This document shows, piece after piece, positions 1 to 8,345 of a stretch of DNA of 64,000 nucleotides. The first letter of the stretch is position 1; each line of letters starts with the position of its first letter. The position numbers were made by a program, and so were the translations under genes. The notes under the pieces are model-generated. The model did no database searches. It saw only the letters and a list, made by a program, of their open reading frames with translations, and was not told where the DNA came from. Origin of the DNA: JAIBJN01 sp963830885 (lineage in GTDB: Bacteria; Actinomycetota; Thermoleophilia; Gaiellales; Gaiellaceae); NCBI GenBank assembly GCA_963830885.1, contig CAWHOA010000015.1, forward strand, positions 124,001-188,000. The letters are read 5' to 3'.

Positions 1-1
1 C

Positions 2-673
2 GCCTGGCTCGCGTTCATCGGTGTCCTCGGCGGGCTCTCCTACCTCGCCTTCTACCGGGCACTCGCCATCGGCCCGATCTCGATCGTGAGCCCGATCGTC
101 TCCGCCTACGCGGCCGTCACGGTCGTGTGCGCCGTGCTGATCGGCGGCGAGCGGCTCGGCGGCGGCGAGACGATTGCCATCGTCGTGGTCATGCTCGGCG
201 TCGTCCTCGCCTCCTCGGACCTCGCGCAGATGCGGCAGCTCGAGCGCATCGCGCTCCTCGGGATCCTGCTCGCGCTCGCCACAGCGGTGATCATCGGCGT
301 GTTCGTCTACGGCGTCGCGTACTTCTCGGCCGACTACGGCTGGCTCGTCCCGATCTTCCTGGCGCGCGGGTTCTCGACGCTCTTCCTCGTCGCGGTCTCG
401 CTGCCCGGCGGGGAGTGGCGCTTCCCCGACCGCTCGCCGCGCCTGCTGACGATGATCGTGCTGATCGCGGTGGTCGACACCCTCGGCTACGTCGCGTTCA
501 ACTTCGGCGTCCGCCACGCCGACACGTCGGTGGTCGCGACCGCGGCGGCGCCCTACTCCGTCGTCCCGATCGTCGCGGGCGTCCTGCTCCTGCACGAGCG
601 CCCCCGCGCCACGCAGTGGGCGGGCATCGGCCTCGTCATCGCCGGTCTCATCCTCCTCGGCGTGGTTTCCTGA
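2..673 (+). CDS. EamA/DMT-family transporter, 5' truncated by window edge
   Basis: Inner-membrane carrier of the drug/metabolite transporter superfamily; the substrate cannot be told from sequence. The frame is open from base 2, so the start lies outside the window and about 70-80 N-terminal residues are missing from a family of usually 290-310 residues. The visible 223 residues are almost entirely hydrophobic helices, with the family-type segment AIGPISIVSPIVSAYAAVTV at the end of the first EamA repeat and a complete second repeat ending in GIGLVIAGLILLGVVS. The next gene begins 50 bases downstream on the same strand. Confidence 0.85.
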   Translation, partial: AWLAFIGVLGGLSYLAFYRALAIGPISIVSPIVSAYAAVTVVCAVLIGGERLGGGETIAIVVVMLGVVLASSDLAQMRQLERIALLGILLALATAVIIGVFVYGVAYFSADYGWLVPIFLARGFSTLFLVAVSLPGGEWRFPDRSPRLLTMIVLIAVVDTLGYVAFNFGVRHADTSVVATAAAPYSVVPIVAGVLLLHERPRATQWAGIGLVIAGLILLGVVS

Positions 674-722
674 CCGCCGGGGCGGGGTATCGCGAGGGTG
701 CGTCCCGTTGAGAGGAGGAACC

Positions 723-1050
723 ATGCTCAGCGAGTCTGATCTTCGAGAACTGATCGGCCGCGACGTCCTCGACCGTGAGGGCAAGTCGATCGGCAACCTC
801 GAGACCTTCTTCAACGACAAGGAGTCCGGGGTTCCGGAGTGGATCGGCGTCTTCACCGGGACATTCCGCCATCACCATTTCCTGGTTCCGGTTCGCGGCG
901 CCGAGCGCGAGGGGACCGCGCTCCGGCTGCAGTGGACGAAGGAGCAGGTCTCAGAGCGCGCCCGACTACGGCAAGCCGGACAGGGCCATCTCCGAGGAGA
1001 TGGAGCGCGAGGCCTACCGCCACTACGGCCTCGAGACCGCGGCTGCCTGA
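723..1050 (+). CDS. PRC-barrel domain protein, single-base frameshift near 951
   Basis: Small soluble protein of about 108 residues. The first 76 residues (MLSESDLRELIGRDVLDREG...) form a PRC-barrel beta-fold, a domain found in ribosome-maturation, photosynthetic and stress proteins; the role here is unknown. ATG at 723 follows a good GAGAGGAGGA ribosome site. One extra T at 951 shifts the frame after KEQV. Skipping it restores QSAPDYGKPDRAISEEMERE and ends in HYGLETAAA with a stop at 1048-1050, a tail that looks authentic for this family. The shift is therefore probably a sequence error rather than decay. Confidence 0.7.
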
Positions 1051-1146
1051 ATCACGTGGGGGAGGGAGGTGGGGCGGCTCACGCCGCCCACCTCCGCTTC
1101 TCGACAGGCCCTAGCTACCGGCGACCGGCACGAGCCGTACCAGCGC

Positions 1147-2253
1147 CTAGCTGCGCGGCCGGGTCTTCTGCGGGTCGTAGATCGGGAAGTCGTTGACGGT
1201 CGCCGCGACGCTGCCGTCGCCGAGGGCGACGTCGACTGTCTCGCCCTTCGCGGCGAAGCGTGAGTCGAGCACGGCCATGCCGATGACGCCGCCAAGTGTC
1301 GGGCTCTCCGCGGGGCTCGTGAGCGTGCCCGCCGGCTCGCCGTCCTTCGTGACCGCGGCGCCGTACTCCGGCACGTCCGAGCCCTCGACAGCGAGCGTGA
1401 CGAGCCGCCGCGGCGGAGCCTTCGCCGTCTCTGCGAGCGCCGCCTTGCCGCTGAAGTCCCCCTTGTCGAGGCGGATCACCTTGTCGAGCGACATGTCGAA
1501 CGGATTCGTCTCGTGCTGGAAGTAGTCGTAGCCGATGAAGATCAACCCCGACTCGATGCGGAGCGACTCGACCGCGGAGAGGCCGTAGGGCCGGGCCCCG
1601 GCTTCGGTGAGCACGCCCCAGAGCTCCTCGGCGTAGTCGGGCTCCGTGAACAGCTCGTAGCCGAGCTCGCCGGAGTAGCCGGTGCGCGAGGCCCAGACAG
1701 GGACGCGGCCGACGTGCACCTGGTGCGGGAGGAAGCGGAAATAGGGGAGGCCCTCGACGTCCTCGTCGACGAGGCCGGCGAGCAGCTCGCGCGAGCGCGG
1801 GCCCTGGAGCTGGACGTGCGGGAGCTTCTCCGTGATCGGCTCGATGGAGACGTTCAGCCCGGCGGCGACCTCGCGCATGTGCTCGAGGTCCGAGTCGAGC
1901 GCCGTGATCACCCACGCGCTCGAGTCCGTGAACTTGAAGACCGTGCCGTCGCCGACCATCTTCCCGTCCGCGTCGCAGAAGGGGGCGTAGCGCACCTGCC
2001 CGATCTCGAGCCCGAGCATGTCGTTCGTGAAGATCCGGTCGGCGGCCACGAGCGCGTCGGGGCCGGAGAAGTCCCACTTCCTGAGCGGCGACTCGTCCCA
2101 GACGCCGACGTCCTGGCGGACGGCGTTGTGCTCGGCGACGGCCTCGCCGAAGTCGGTCGTCCAGAGCCAGCCTTCCCACTCCATGAACTCGGCGCCGAGC
2201 GTGCGTTGAACGCCGTCGAACGCCGTGCGGATGGTCCCTGCGTCGGTGCTCAC
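1147..2253 (-). CDS. GcvT-family aminomethyltransferase-like protein
   Basis: 368-residue member of the glycine-cleavage T-protein family, which moves one-carbon units between an amino donor and tetrahydrofolate. The N-terminal two thirds form the folate-binding GCV_T fold, with WDESPLRKWDFSGPDA at about residues 52-67 and GYSGELGYELF near 200. The C-terminal barrel ends in DFPIYDPQKTRPRS. It overlaps the upstream IclR gene by 4 bases (ATGA), so the two are one transcription unit. A FAD-dependent oxidoreductase is divergent across a 56-base gap. This suggests a split demethylase in which the oxidoreductase releases the carbon and this protein captures it on THF, as the GcvT domain does in dimethylglycine or sarcosine dehydrogenases. 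It is not beside gcvH/gcvP, so a glycine-cleavage role is less likely. Confidence 0.82.
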   Translation of the reverse strand: MSTDAGTIRTAFDGVQRTLGAEFMEWEGWLWTTDFGEAVAEHNAVRQDVGVWDESPLRKWDFSGPDALVAADRIFTNDMLGLEIGQVRYAPFCDADGKMVGDGTVFKFTDSSAWVITALDSDLEHMREVAAGLNVSIEPITEKLPHVQLQGPRSRELLAGLVDEDVEGLPYFRFLPHQVHVGRVPVWASRTGYSGELGYELFTEPDYAEELWGVLTEAGARPYGLSAVESLRIESGLIFIGYDYFQHETNPFDMSLDKVIRLDKGDFSGKAALAETAKAPPRRLVTLAVEGSDVPEYGAAVTKDGEPAGTLTSPAESPTLGGVIGMAVLDSRFAAKGETVDVALGDGSVAATVNDFPIYDPQKTRPRS

Positions 2254-3032
2254 GATCCCTCCTTCGCCGTTGGCCGCCAGCCTAAAGCGTCCGAGACCGC
2301 CGCTGCACGCGCGAGCAGCGGCTCGAGCGCGCGCGCCATCGCCTTCGCGTCGAAGCGCGAGGCCGGGCCCTGGACGCCGAGCACGGCCGCGAGCTCCCCG
2401 CGACTCCCGTAGACGGGCGCGGCAACGGCGTTGAGCTCGTGCTCGCGTTCGCCTTCGGCCCCGGCCCAGCCCTGCTCGCGGACGCGCTCGACCTCCCGCG
2501 CCAGCGCCCTCCGGTCGACGATCGTCCGCCCCGTGAAGGGCTCGAGCGGCCCGTCCGGGAGCGCGGCCTCCCCGAAGGCGAGCCCGACCTTCCCGGTGGC
2601 GGTGGCGTGGGCGACGCTCGGCCGCCCGACGCGGGCCACGCTCTGCACCGACGACGCGCTCTGGACGAAGTCCACGGTGATGGCGTCCGGGTCCCCCGGG
2701 GCCGAGAGGGTGGCCGTCTCGCCCGTCGCCGCGACGAGCGCGCGCAGGTGCGGGCGGGCGATCTCGCGCAGGTCGAGCCGCGCCAGCACGGCGTTTCCGA
2801 GGTCGACCAGGCGCAGGCCGAGCCGGTAGCGGCCGGTGTCGGCGACGTGCTCGACGAGGCCGGCGTCGGCGAGCGTCGCGAGGAGGCGCGAGACGGAGCT
2901 GGGGTGGAGGCTGGTCCGGCGCGCCAGCTCGTTCGTGCCGAGCTCGCCGCCGTCGGCGAGCGCGTCGAGCACCGAGGTCGCTCGCTCGACCGCTGCGACG
3001 CGCCGTGTCGCCGGCCTGCCGGTCCGGGCCAT
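2250..3032 (-). CDS. IclR-family transcriptional regulator
   Basis: 260-residue repressor or activator. It has an N-terminal winged helix-turn-helix (about residues 14-75: RATSVLDALADGGELGTNEL, then SLHPSSVSRLLATLADAGLV) and a C-terminal IclR effector domain of GAF-like fold (about 85-250). It is first in a two-gene unit with the GcvT-like gene and divergent from the FAD oxidoreductase gene. The 56-base shared gap is the natural place for its operator. A CATACT box on its own strand lies 9 bases before the ATG, so the message may be leaderless. The effector is unknown; a methylated amino acid would fit the neighbours. Confidence 0.9.
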   Translation of the reverse strand: MARTGRPATRRVAAVERATSVLDALADGGELGTNELARRTSLHPSSVSRLLATLADAGLVEHVADTGRYRLGLRLVDLGNAVLARLDLREIARPHLRALVAATGETATLSAPGDPDAITVDFVQSASSVQSVARVGRPSVAHATATGKVGLAFGEAALPDGPLEPFTGRTIVDRRALAREVERVREQGWAGAEGEREHELNAVAAPVYGSRGELAAVLGVQGPASRFDAKAMARALEPLLARAAAVSDALGWRPTAKEGS

Positions 3033-3041
3033 GGTACGGTC

Positions 3042-3047
3042 AGTATG
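3042..3047 (-). promoter_or_regulatory. Candidate -10 box of the IclR gene in a 56-base divergent promoter region
   Basis: Reads CATACT on the minus strand, 9 bases upstream of the IclR ATG at 3032. A transcript from here would start at or next to the start codon. The same short gap (3033-3088) must hold the promoter and an AGGAGG ribosome site (3072-3077) for the divergent oxidoreductase, so the two promoters overlap. Confidence 0.4.
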
Positions 3048-3088
3048 TCAGTTTTTGCACCGCTATTGCCCAGGAGGCAACACACGCC

Positions 3089-4408
3089 ATGTCCGACCTG
3101 CCCGCCTCGCCCCGCTTCGTGATCGTCGGAGCCGGGATCCACGGCCTCTCGACCGCCTACCACCTCGCCAAGGAGCTGCGCACGCGTGGGGCCGGCTCGG
3201 GCGCCGACGTGGTCGTCCTCGAGAAGTCCGAGCCGGGCGCAGGCGCCTCCGGGATCGCCTGCGGCGTGGTCCGCAACAACTACTTCCAGCCGGCGATGAG
3301 CGAGCTCATGCAGGCCTGCGTCGAGGTGTGGGAGTCGGACCCCGCCGCCTACGCCTACAACCCCGTCGGGTACATGGCGCTCGGGCCGGACGTGCAGGCG
3401 TCGGACCTCGCCGCCACCTTCGAGCGCCAGGAGAGGATCGGCTACCGCTCGACCTTCGTCACCGGCGCCGGCGAGGTGGACGCCTACATGAAGCGCATCT
3501 TCCCGGACTGGCGCGCGCAGGGCGTGACCGCGCTCCTGCACGAGCACCAGGGCGGCTTCGCCTTCAACCGCGAGTCCGTGCTCGGTCTGGCCGGCAAGTG
3601 CGCCGAGGAGGGCGTCGAGATCCTGACCGGCGTCGAGGTGCGGGCCATCGACCTCGCCGCCGACGGCACCGCGAGCGCGCTCGAGACGAGCCGCGGCCGG
3701 CTCGAGGTCGGCGAGCAGCTCGTGATCGCGCCCGGCCCGTGGGCGAAGCGTTTCTGGTCGCTGCTCGAGCTCCCGGCGACGATCGACGTGGCGACGCCGT
3801 CCGGCGAGGTCGTCCACGACCGGCCCATGTGGACGTACTGGAACCTGCAGGAGGGCGAGATCAGTGTCGACCCGCTCATGTTCGCGACCGCGGACGGGAG
3901 CGCGCCTCCGGTCATCCACCTCGACACCGACGCCCCGCTCCACGCCGACGACGGCGAGCTGATCACCGACGAGCTCTGGGGCATCTACTACAAGCGCGAC
4001 CGCCACGGCGTGCAGGGCGGCGCCTCGCCGCTCACCGTCGAAGGCGACGTCGAGCTCGACCCGTACCCCTCCACGACGGACGTCGACGCCGGCTTCCCCG
4101 ACATGTGGTGCGCCGCGCTCTCGCACGCGATGAGCCGCTTCGAGGGCTGCCGGCCGCTCTACAAGATGGCCAGGTCGGGCGGCGTCGGCGCCTTCACCGC
4201 GGACAACTTCCCGGTCTTCGACTACATGCGCCCGAACACGTACGCGATCCTCGACTCGAACCACGGCTACAAGATGATCGGAGTCGGCCGCGAGGTGGCG
4301 AAGGTGCTCCTCGGCGACCACTCGAGCCTGCTCTACCCGTTCCGCTTCGAGCGCTTCGCCACCGGCGACCTCCACCCGGTCTCGAACTCGCCCTACCCCT
4401 GGTCGTAG
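3089..4408 (+). CDS. FAD-dependent oxidoreductase (DAO family, sarcosine/dimethylglycine dehydrogenase-like)
   Basis: 439 residues. ATG at 3089 has an AGGAGG ribosome site 11 bases upstream; longer in-frame starts run back into the IclR gene. The N-terminus carries the Rossmann FAD motif VIVGAGIHGLSTAYHL (about residues 11-26) and then EKSEPGAGASGIACGVVRNN, typical of D-amino-acid-oxidase-fold enzymes acting on secondary or tertiary amines. The C-terminal part has the second FAD-contact region DSNHGYKMIGVGREVAK. It is divergent from iclR-gcvT. The likely job is oxidative N-demethylation of a small methylated amino acid, with electrons leaving through an unidentified acceptor. The exact substrate is unknown. 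Confidence 0.82.
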   Translation: MSDLPASPRFVIVGAGIHGLSTAYHLAKELRTRGAGSGADVVVLEKSEPGAGASGIACGVVRNNYFQPAMSELMQACVEVWESDPAAYAYNPVGYMALGPDVQASDLAATFERQERIGYRSTFVTGAGEVDAYMKRIFPDWRAQGVTALLHEHQGGFAFNRESVLGLAGKCAEEGVEILTGVEVRAIDLAADGTASALETSRGRLEVGEQLVIAPGPWAKRFWSLLELPATIDVATPSGEVVHDRPMWTYWNLQEGEISVDPLMFATADGSAPPVIHLDTDAPLHADDGELITDELWGIYYKRDRHGVQGGASPLTVEGDVELDPYPSTTDVDAGFPDMWCAALSHAMSRFEGCRPLYKMARSGGVGAFTADNFPVFDYMRPNTYAILDSNHGYKMIGVGREVAKVLLGDHSSLLYPFRFERFATGDLHPVSNSPYPWS

Positions 4409-4414
4409 TCGAGG

Positions 4415-5626
4415 CTAGGGCTCGTCCAGCCCGAGCCGCCGCGCCAGCCAGGCCTTGGTCGTCGACTGGAGGGCGAGCGTGACGACGATTGCGAGCGCGA
4501 CGACGGTCGCCAGCTCCGCCTCGTACGGCACGCCCTCCGCGACGAGCACGCCGACGAGCGCCGCAGGGACGACCCCGGTCTCGCGGGTCCACGAGAGGAA
4601 CACCAGCTCCTCGCGGCGCCAGCGGCCCCGCCGGTCGGGGAGGAGGCAGGCGAGGACGGTCAAGGGGCGCGCGACGAAGATCAGCGCTGCGACCGTGATC
4701 AGGGCCGGCACGGCTTCGTCCTCGATCGTCCCGAACGGCAGATTCGCGCCGAGCGTCAGGAAGACGAAGATGACGACGATGTCCGCGGCCGCCTGCGTGA
4801 AGACGCGCATCTCCGTCTCGCGGTGCGAATGCATGCCGAGCCCGAGCTCGTCCATGTTGGCGACGATCAGCCCGGCGAGGAAGGCGCCGAGGTAGCCGCT
4901 GCCGCCGGCGTAGTCGATCGTGAAGTAGCTCCCGACGACCACGAGCAGCACCGCGATCGTGGGCGACTCCCGCCAGATCCCGATCCGCCTGGTGGAGATG
5001 ACGAGCGCCAGGGCGACCCCGAAGACCGCCCCCAGCGCGGTCGAGATGAGCAGGTCGACCAGGAACTCCCCGAGCGGTGAGGCCAGAGACCCTCCCCCCT
5101 CGATCACGAACGCGGCCAGCGAGAGCGCAAGCACTGCTCCGGTGACGTCGTTCAGGGCGGATTCCGCGACGACGGTCTGCGCCACCTTCGCCCGGATGCG
5201 CAGGCGCTCGAAGAGCGGGATGAGGATGGCCGGGTCGGTGGGCGCGAGGACCGCGCCGACCAGCAGGCCCGCCTCGATGGGGAGGTCGAACGCCAGCGCG
5301 GCCACCGAGCCCGTGATCAGCGCGGTGATGACGACCCCGGGCACGGCCAGGAGCCCGAGCCCGACCGCGACGGGCCTGAGCACGCTGAACGCGAGGCTCA
5401 GGCCGCCGTAGAAGAGGATCAGCGAGACGCCGAGCGTGAGCAGAAGCTGCACGCCGATCGAGTCGAGCGGGACGTCTACCGCGTCGGCGACGTCGGGGCC
5501 GAGGAGCGCTCCCGCAGCGAGCAGCACGACCATCCGCGGGATCCGCAGCATGCCGGCGACGACCTCCGAGACGAGGCCGGCCGCGAGCAGGATCGCCAGG
5601 GTCTCGATGACGTCGCGAGCGGACAC
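4415..5626 (-). CDS. Cation:proton antiporter (CPA family)
   Basis: 403-residue integral membrane protein with about 11-12 hydrophobic helices. Motifs typical of monovalent cation/proton antiporters are APTDPAILIPLFERLRIRAK (about 145-165) and VVAESALNDVTGAVLALSL (about 170-190), which contain the ion-binding Asp residues. No C-terminal RCK/TrkA_N domain is present, so it is the short Na+/H+ or K+/H+ exchanger type. It is convergent with the oxidoreductase gene (6-base gap) and divergent from a small membrane protein gene. A fragment of a related antiporter lies at 40008-40283. Confidence 0.87.
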   Translation of the reverse strand: MSARDVIETLAILLAAGLVSEVVAGMLRIPRMVVLLAAGALLGPDVADAVDVPLDSIGVQLLLTLGVSLILFYGGLSLAFSVLRPVAVGLGLLAVPGVVITALITGSVAALAFDLPIEAGLLVGAVLAPTDPAILIPLFERLRIRAKVAQTVVAESALNDVTGAVLALSLAAFVIEGGGSLASPLGEFLVDLLISTALGAVFGVALALVISTRRIGIWRESPTIAVLLVVVGSYFTIDYAGGSGYLGAFLAGLIVANMDELGLGMHSHRETEMRVFTQAAADIVVIFVFLTLGANLPFGTIEDEAVPALITVAALIFVARPLTVLACLLPDRRGRWRREELVFLSWTRETGVVPAALVGVLVAEGVPYEAELATVVALAIVVTLALQSTTKAWLARRLGLDEP

Positions 5627-5649
5627 CGCGGGGATTCTCCTCCTCGCCG

Positions 5650-5919
5650 ATGACGGTTGCGCCCGGGAGCGCGTTCGCTCACGATGGTCGCGTGCTCCTC
5701 GTCGTCTTCGCGCCGGCCGGCTTCCCTCAGTTCATGTTCTTCCTGACGCTCGCGATCGCGCTGTACCTGACCGTGATCGAGTTGCGCGAGCTCGAGCCTC
5801 GGCCGCACTTCACTCGCTGGGCCTGGTGGCTGTCGCTGGTGTTCCTGACCCACTTCGTCGGCTACTTCATCCTCCGTGGATACGCCTACTACCGACGCCG
5901 CTCCCGAGCCCGAGCCTAG
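5650..5919 (+). CDS. Small membrane protein of unknown function
   Basis: 89 residues with two predicted transmembrane helices (FPQFMFFLTLAIALYLTVIEL and WAWWLSLVFLTHFVGYFIL) and a basic C-terminus (YYRRRSRARA). The start is uncertain: ATG 5650, or GTG 5692 (VLLVVFAP), which would give a 75-residue form. The 3' end overlaps the next gene by 44 bases, suggesting translational coupling. I do not recognise a family. Confidence 0.55.
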   Translation: MTVAPGSAFAHDGRVLLVVFAPAGFPQFMFFLTLAIALYLTVIELRELEPRPHFTRWAWWLSLVFLTHFVGYFILRGYAYYRRRSRARA

Positions 5920-6229
5920 GCCGTTCAGAGACCGCCCGCTGGGGCGGCTGGCGATGCTGCTCGCGGTGTTCGCCCTCGCGTTCCTCGCGCTCCAGACCTG
6001 TGCGTCGCGCGGGGACGAGATCAGCTACGAGGAGGCGGAGGCGATCGCGAGGGACCAGATCGACTTCGAGCCCGAGAAGGTCCTCGTCCGCGGCATCCAG
6101 CGCGGACTGGACGCGCAGCTGTACTGGGCCGTGTCCCTCTCGACGCAGAACGCCGCCGGCATCAGAGAGGAGTGCGCGACCGTCCTCGTGAACGCGGAGA
6201 CCGGGGAGACGGAGACCGAACCGTGCTAG
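5876..6229 (+). CDS. Membrane-anchored protein with PepSY-like extracytoplasmic domain
   Basis: 117 residues. A Pro/Glu-rich cytoplasmic N-terminus is followed by one helix (GRLAMLLAVFALAFLALQTC) and an extracytoplasmic domain (EISYEEAEAIARDQIDFEPE...LYWAVSLSTQ...VLVNAETGE) that resembles a PepSY fold, with two cysteines (ECATV and the C-terminal PC) that may pair. It overlaps the upstream small membrane gene by 44 bases. The function is unknown; PepSY domains often inhibit proteases or sit in envelope proteins. Confidence 0.55.
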   Translation: MDTPTTDAAPEPEPRPFRDRPLGRLAMLLAVFALAFLALQTCASRGDEISYEEAEAIARDQIDFEPEKVLVRGIQRGLDAQLYWAVSLSTQNAAGIREECATVLVNAETGETETEPC

Positions 6230-6372
6230 CGCTGCCTGTGTGAGCTGCGAACACTCGCAGCGGGGAAAAGGTGGACTCCCCGAACCTGGGCTGTGTCCGA
6301 ACGGTTTCGTACGGTAGTTCGCGGTTTGGTGTGCCGAAGCGCTCTGGCGTGCGTCCCTAGGAGGGCTTGGTG

Positions 6373-7869
6373 ATGACCTCGTCGCTAGCGTCCGTGCTGT
6401 CCGCACTTCTCGCTCAGGCGCCGACCCCTGAAGAGCTCCAGGAGCAGATCACCCTCGACTCCCTGGTCCTCCTCGAGGTCTTCTACTTCTTCACCGTCGT
6501 GATCATGTGGCTGATCCACGTCGGCTTCATGGCGTATGAGGCGGGCGTCGCACGCCGCAAGAACATCATGTCGACGGCGATGAAGAACATCCTCACCATC
6601 GCCGTGGTCACGCCAACGTTCTACTACTTCGGCTGGTACATCTACGGCTGCTTCGAGCACGGCGGCCCGGCCGAGGGCCATGCCGGCCCGGCCGAGTTCC
6701 CGGGATTCTGCGGCCTCACGGCGCCGTGGAGCGAGGGTATGGCCGGCAACCTCGAGTCGAGCCTCACCGGCCACCTGAGCCTCGTCTTCTTCCTGGCTTT
6801 CCTCCTCTTCTCCTGGACGACCGCCTCGATCATGTCCGGCGCTCTCATCGAGCGCGTGCGCCTGTCCGCCTACCTCATCCTCGCGGTCGTGCTCGGCTCC
6901 GGCGTCTGGATCATGGACGCAGCTTGGGGCTGGAGCGCGGGCGGCTGGCTCACGACCAACTACGGCTTCCACGACTCGATCGCCTCGCTCGTCGTCCACG
7001 GCGTCGCAGGTGCCTTCGCGCTCGGCGTGCTCCTCAACCTGGGGCCACGCATCGGGAAGTACGACATCAAGGGGCGGGCGAGAACCTTCAGACCCCATAA
7101 CACGCACCTGACCTTGATGGGGCTGATGCTGATCTTCACCGGCTTCTACGGGTTCTATGCCGCGTGCCTGTTCATCCAGTCGACCGTCTTCCCGGGCTGG
7201 CTCAACATCTATCTCTCGCCGACGACCCTGGGCACGATCGCGATGGTGATCACCTTCGGCTTCGCGGGCGGCTTCACCGGCGGCTGGATCGCCAGCAGGG
7301 GCGATCCGTTCTGGACGCTCTCCGGCGGCCTCGCCGGCGTGATCTCGGTCTCGGCGGGCGCCGACGTGTACCACCCGTCGCTCGCCTACCTGCTCTCGGC
7401 GTCGGGCGGCATGCTGGCCGTGTGGGCCGGCACCTACATCGAGCAGAAGCTGCGCGTCGACGATGCGGTGGGCGCGGTGGCCGTCCACGGTGTCTGCGGT
7501 TTCTACGGCGTGTTCCTCGTCGGCATCTTCGCCGGCGGGTTCCCGACCGGGGTCAACAACATCCCCACCTCGTTCGGCGGGCAGATGATGGGCATCCTCA
7601 CGTTCTTCCCGCTCGCCTTCCTGCCCGGCTACATCGTCAGCTGGCTCCTCAAGAAGGCGAACCTGCTCCGCGTCCCGCCGGAGGTCGAGCTGGAGGGCCT
7701 CGACATGGCGGAGTTCCAGCAGGACTTCTTCCCCGAGTTCGAGCGTGTGCCCGAGGTCATCGTCCTTCCGGACGGCCAGGAGGTCGAGTCGGCCCCGATC
7801 CTGATCGAGGAGTACGGGCGACTCAACGGACATAGAGCGGGCGCCACCGCGGAAAGGAGCTCGCCGTGA
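6373..7869 (+). CDS. amt: Ammonium transporter, Amt family
   Basis: 498-residue trimeric ammonium/methylammonium channel of the inner membrane. ATG at 6373 sits 7 bases after AGGAGGG (6359-6365); TTG and GTG codons just upstream are less well placed. About 11 helices are visible. The twin histidines of the pore lie in SLVVHGVAGAFALGVLLNLG and VAVHGVCGFYGVFLVG, and RPHNTHLTLMGLMLIFTGF matches the family helix after the cytoplasmic loop. A hydrophilic tail of about 60 residues follows the last helix. The gene leads a three-gene operon with two tiny membrane proteins (GTGA overlap with the first). It may import methylammonium as well as ammonium for the N-methylglutamate-type genes at 17.8-22.3 kb. 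Confidence 0.9.
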   Translation: MTSSLASVLSALLAQAPTPEELQEQITLDSLVLLEVFYFFTVVIMWLIHVGFMAYEAGVARRKNIMSTAMKNILTIAVVTPTFYYFGWYIYGCFEHGGPAEGHAGPAEFPGFCGLTAPWSEGMAGNLESSLTGHLSLVFFLAFLLFSWTTASIMSGALIERVRLSAYLILAVVLGSGVWIMDAAWGWSAGGWLTTNYGFHDSIASLVVHGVAGAFALGVLLNLGPRIGKYDIKGRARTFRPHNTHLTLMGLMLIFTGFYGFYAACLFIQSTVFPGWLNIYLSPTTLGTIAMVITFGFAGGFTGGWIASRGDPFWTLSGGLAGVISVSAGADVYHPSLAYLLSASGGMLAVWAGTYIEQKLRVDDAVGAVAVHGVCGFYGVFLVGIFAGGFPTGVNNIPTSFGGQMMGILTFFPLAFLPGYIVSWLLKKANLLRVPPEVELEGLDMAEFQQDFFPEFERVPEVIVLPDGQEVESAPILIEEYGRLNGHRAGATAERSSP

Positions 7870-8147
7870 TCGACAGCTTCCCCTACGACAGCTGGGACGA
7901 CGTGACGACGACGTTCTGGACGTTCGGCCCGGAGAACTCCACCGGCACCTACATCCTCACCGCCCTCGGGATCATCTTCATGCTGCTTGCGCTCGTCTAC
8001 TGGGTCTGGCTGGAGAACAAGAAGCTGGCTGCCCAGGCCGCGCTCCTGCGCGGCGCCGGCGGCCTGCCCCCCGCCAGCCCGACGGCGCCGGGACCCGGCT
8101 TCGCCGAGCCCCCGCTCGCCGGGCCCTCGACCGATCCAGGACCGTAG
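7866..8147 (+). CDS. Small single-span membrane protein in the amt operon
   Basis: 93 residues. GTG at 7866 overlaps the amt stop by 4 bases. It has one transmembrane helix (TYILTALGIIFMLLALVYWVWL) followed by a positively charged ENKK and a Gly/Pro/Ala-rich tail. No known family is recognised. Tight coupling with amt and with a second one-helix protein suggests an accessory subunit or a stability factor for the channel; this is inference from position only. Confidence 0.65.
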   Translation: MIDSFPYDSWDDVTTTFWTFGPENSTGTYILTALGIIFMLLALVYWVWLENKKLAAQAALLRGAGGLPPASPTAPGPGFAEPPLAGPSTDPGP

Positions 8148-8159
8148 AAAGGAGGCACG

Positions 8160-8312
8160 ATGGCTCGTGAGAAGCAGATCGAGTTTCCCCCCGAGCAGTC
8201 GCCCGTGCGCTGGCTGACGCCGGCCTGCTTGCTGGCCTCGCTGGCCTGCATCGTCATCGTCGTCATCGTCCTGCTCGCCCACCCGAGCGGGGAGTTCATC
8301 GGGCCGTGGTAA
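8160..8312 (+). CDS. Very small membrane protein in the amt operon
   Basis: 50 residues. ATG at 8160 is preceded by AAAGGAGG 5 bases away, a strong ribosome site that supports translation despite the size. Sequence order is a charged N-terminus (MAREKQIEFPPEQSP), one hydrophobic helix (LLASLACIVIVVIVLLA) and a short tail (HPSGEFIGPW). It starts 12 bases after the preceding small membrane gene. The family is unknown; it is probably an accessory peptide of the ammonium channel. Confidence 0.6.
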   Translation: MAREKQIEFPPEQSPVRWLTPACLLASLACIVIVVIVLLAHPSGEFIGPW

Positions 8313-8345
8313 GCACGGGCGTCTCCGCGGTGCTATAAGAAGGAA

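Noticed and set aside
1147..2253. Glycine cleavage T protein (gcvT)
   Set aside because: No gcvH or gcvP is nearby and the gene is coupled to an IclR regulator and faces an FAD oxidoreductase; only family membership is claimed.
2282..4375. 697-residue open frame on the minus strand
   Set aside because: Shadow crossing the IclR gene and the antisense of the FAD oxidoreductase; no domain likeness.
6385..7833. 482-residue open frame antisense to the ammonium transporter
   Set aside because: Rich in Asp/Glu/His/Arg as expected from the complement of a hydrophobic membrane protein gene.
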